Assembly (NCBI RefSeq): GCF_026385475.1 | Contig: NZ_JANIDW010000001.1 | Location: 744,001-808,000 of the forward strand | DNA: 64,000 bases | Direction: 5' to 3' | DNA from: Bombella saccharophila | GTDB taxonomy: Bacteria; Pseudomonadota; Alphaproteobacteria; Acetobacterales; Acetobacteraceae | Shown here: positions 63,783-64,000 of the stretch, in pieces | Layout: each line of letters opens with the position of its first letter | How positions within the stretch are numbered: the first letter of the stretch is position 1 | The notes under the pieces: generated by a model | What the model saw: the letters and a program-made list of their open reading frames with translations, nothing else | The model's database searches: none | What the model was told of the DNA's origin: nothing | Made by a program: the position numbers and the translations under genes

Positions 63783-64000
63783 ATGAAAATCCATTATCTC
63801 GTCACAAGCTTAGAGACAGGCGGGGCTGAGTTTGCCATTCCTGACATCGTTCATGCCCTTAAAACCTATGGGCATCATGTTGATGTCACCGCATGTGAAC
63901 CCCGCGATATGGGAGCCGCCCCGTATCTTGATCGCGCAGGCATCCCATATCGACTACTTGGGACAAAAAGGCGGCCTTTCCTCCTCACGCTCTTGCGTAT
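63783..64000 (+). CDS. GT-B glycosyltransferase (family 4-like), N-terminal fragment
   Basis: The frame is open from the ATG at 63783 to the window edge (72 complete codons). It begins KIHYLVTSLETGGAEFAIPD, with the GGAE loop typical of GT-B glycosyltransferases of family 4 or 1, followed by a Rossmann-like alternation. The acceptor-binding half is visible only in part, so sugar and acceptor cannot be inferred. It is 5 nt after the FUSC stop. Confidence 0.85.
   Translation, partial: MKIHYLVTSLETGGAEFAIPDIVHALKTYGHHVDVTACEPRDMGAAPYLDRAGIPYRLLGTKRRPFLLTLLR

Overview
This 64 kb window reads as a chromosomal core segment of an alphaproteobacterium, most probably an acetic acid bacterium (Acetobacteraceae, Rhodospirillales) with a compact genome. 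The support is gene order and gene type: tRNA-Leu/tig/clpP/clpX/lon/hupB/tRNA-Val; birA/coaX/rnj/proS/lolC/lolD/dnaE; bolA/DnaJ-like/cobS/cobT; yceD/rpmF/plsX/fabH/ihfA/merR-like; a regulator-led suf operon; a MucR/Ros regulator; and a short ProRS without the editing insertion. Genes are dense, overlaps are common, and I see no insertion sequence, prophage, CRISPR array or rRNA gene. The genus cannot be fixed from the sequence alone.

Layout. 1-1.55 kb: hexose-phosphate/UDP-glucose genes (phosphomannomutase/phosphoglucomutase, cut by the window edge, and galU). 1.78-8.2 kb: tRNA-Leu(GAG), lipB, a LolA-like lipoprotein and bolA on the minus strand, then a J-domain protein, cobS, cobT and a secreted protein of unknown function. 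8.2-18.3 kb: a long minus-strand cluster, birA-coaX-rnj-proS-lolC-lolD-dnaE. 18.3-25.2 kb: the protein quality-control block (tRNA-Val, hupB, lon, clpX, clpP, tig, tRNA-Leu), with two candidate heat-shock promoters. 25.3-31 kb: nnr, a small membrane protein, a DEAD-box helicase with a very long basic N-terminal tail, and an rRNA-uracil methyltransferase. 31-37 kb: suf iron-sulfur assembly operon led by an Rrf2/IscR-like regulator. 37-42.9 kb: DUF445 membrane protein, a divergent PEP carboxylase, and a CLC-type antiporter preceded by a fluoride riboswitch. 42.9-49.8 kb: fusA, rpmB, an ABC exporter, a DUF4743/Nudix hydrolase, an AI-2E family permease and tRNA-Pro. 49.8-56.2 kb: merR-like/ihfA/fabH/plsX/rpmF/yceD, bamE, marR and rpsU. 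56.2-64 kb: a GT39-type membrane glycosyltransferase with an Lrp regulator, trxB, a LysR regulator, ihfB, mucR, a FUSC permease and the start of a GT-B glycosyltransferase.

The best-supported regulatory find is a complete fluoride-response unit at 42.73-42.89 kb: a sigma70-like promoter, a crcB-type aptamer, and a 9-bp helix between the aptamer 3' strand and the Shine-Dalgarno sequence of a CLC gene that carries the GNN and GREGT signatures expected of F-/H+ antiporters. Other points worth a look are the direct junction hupB/tRNA-Val/birA, where many relatives carry the complex I (nuo) operon; a PEP carboxylase with several altered active-site positions; basic low-complexity extensions on Lon and on the DEAD-box helicase; structured leaders before rpsU, the helicase and bamE; and a 13-codon leader ORF overlapping the bamE start. 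No wholly new multi-gene system is evident.
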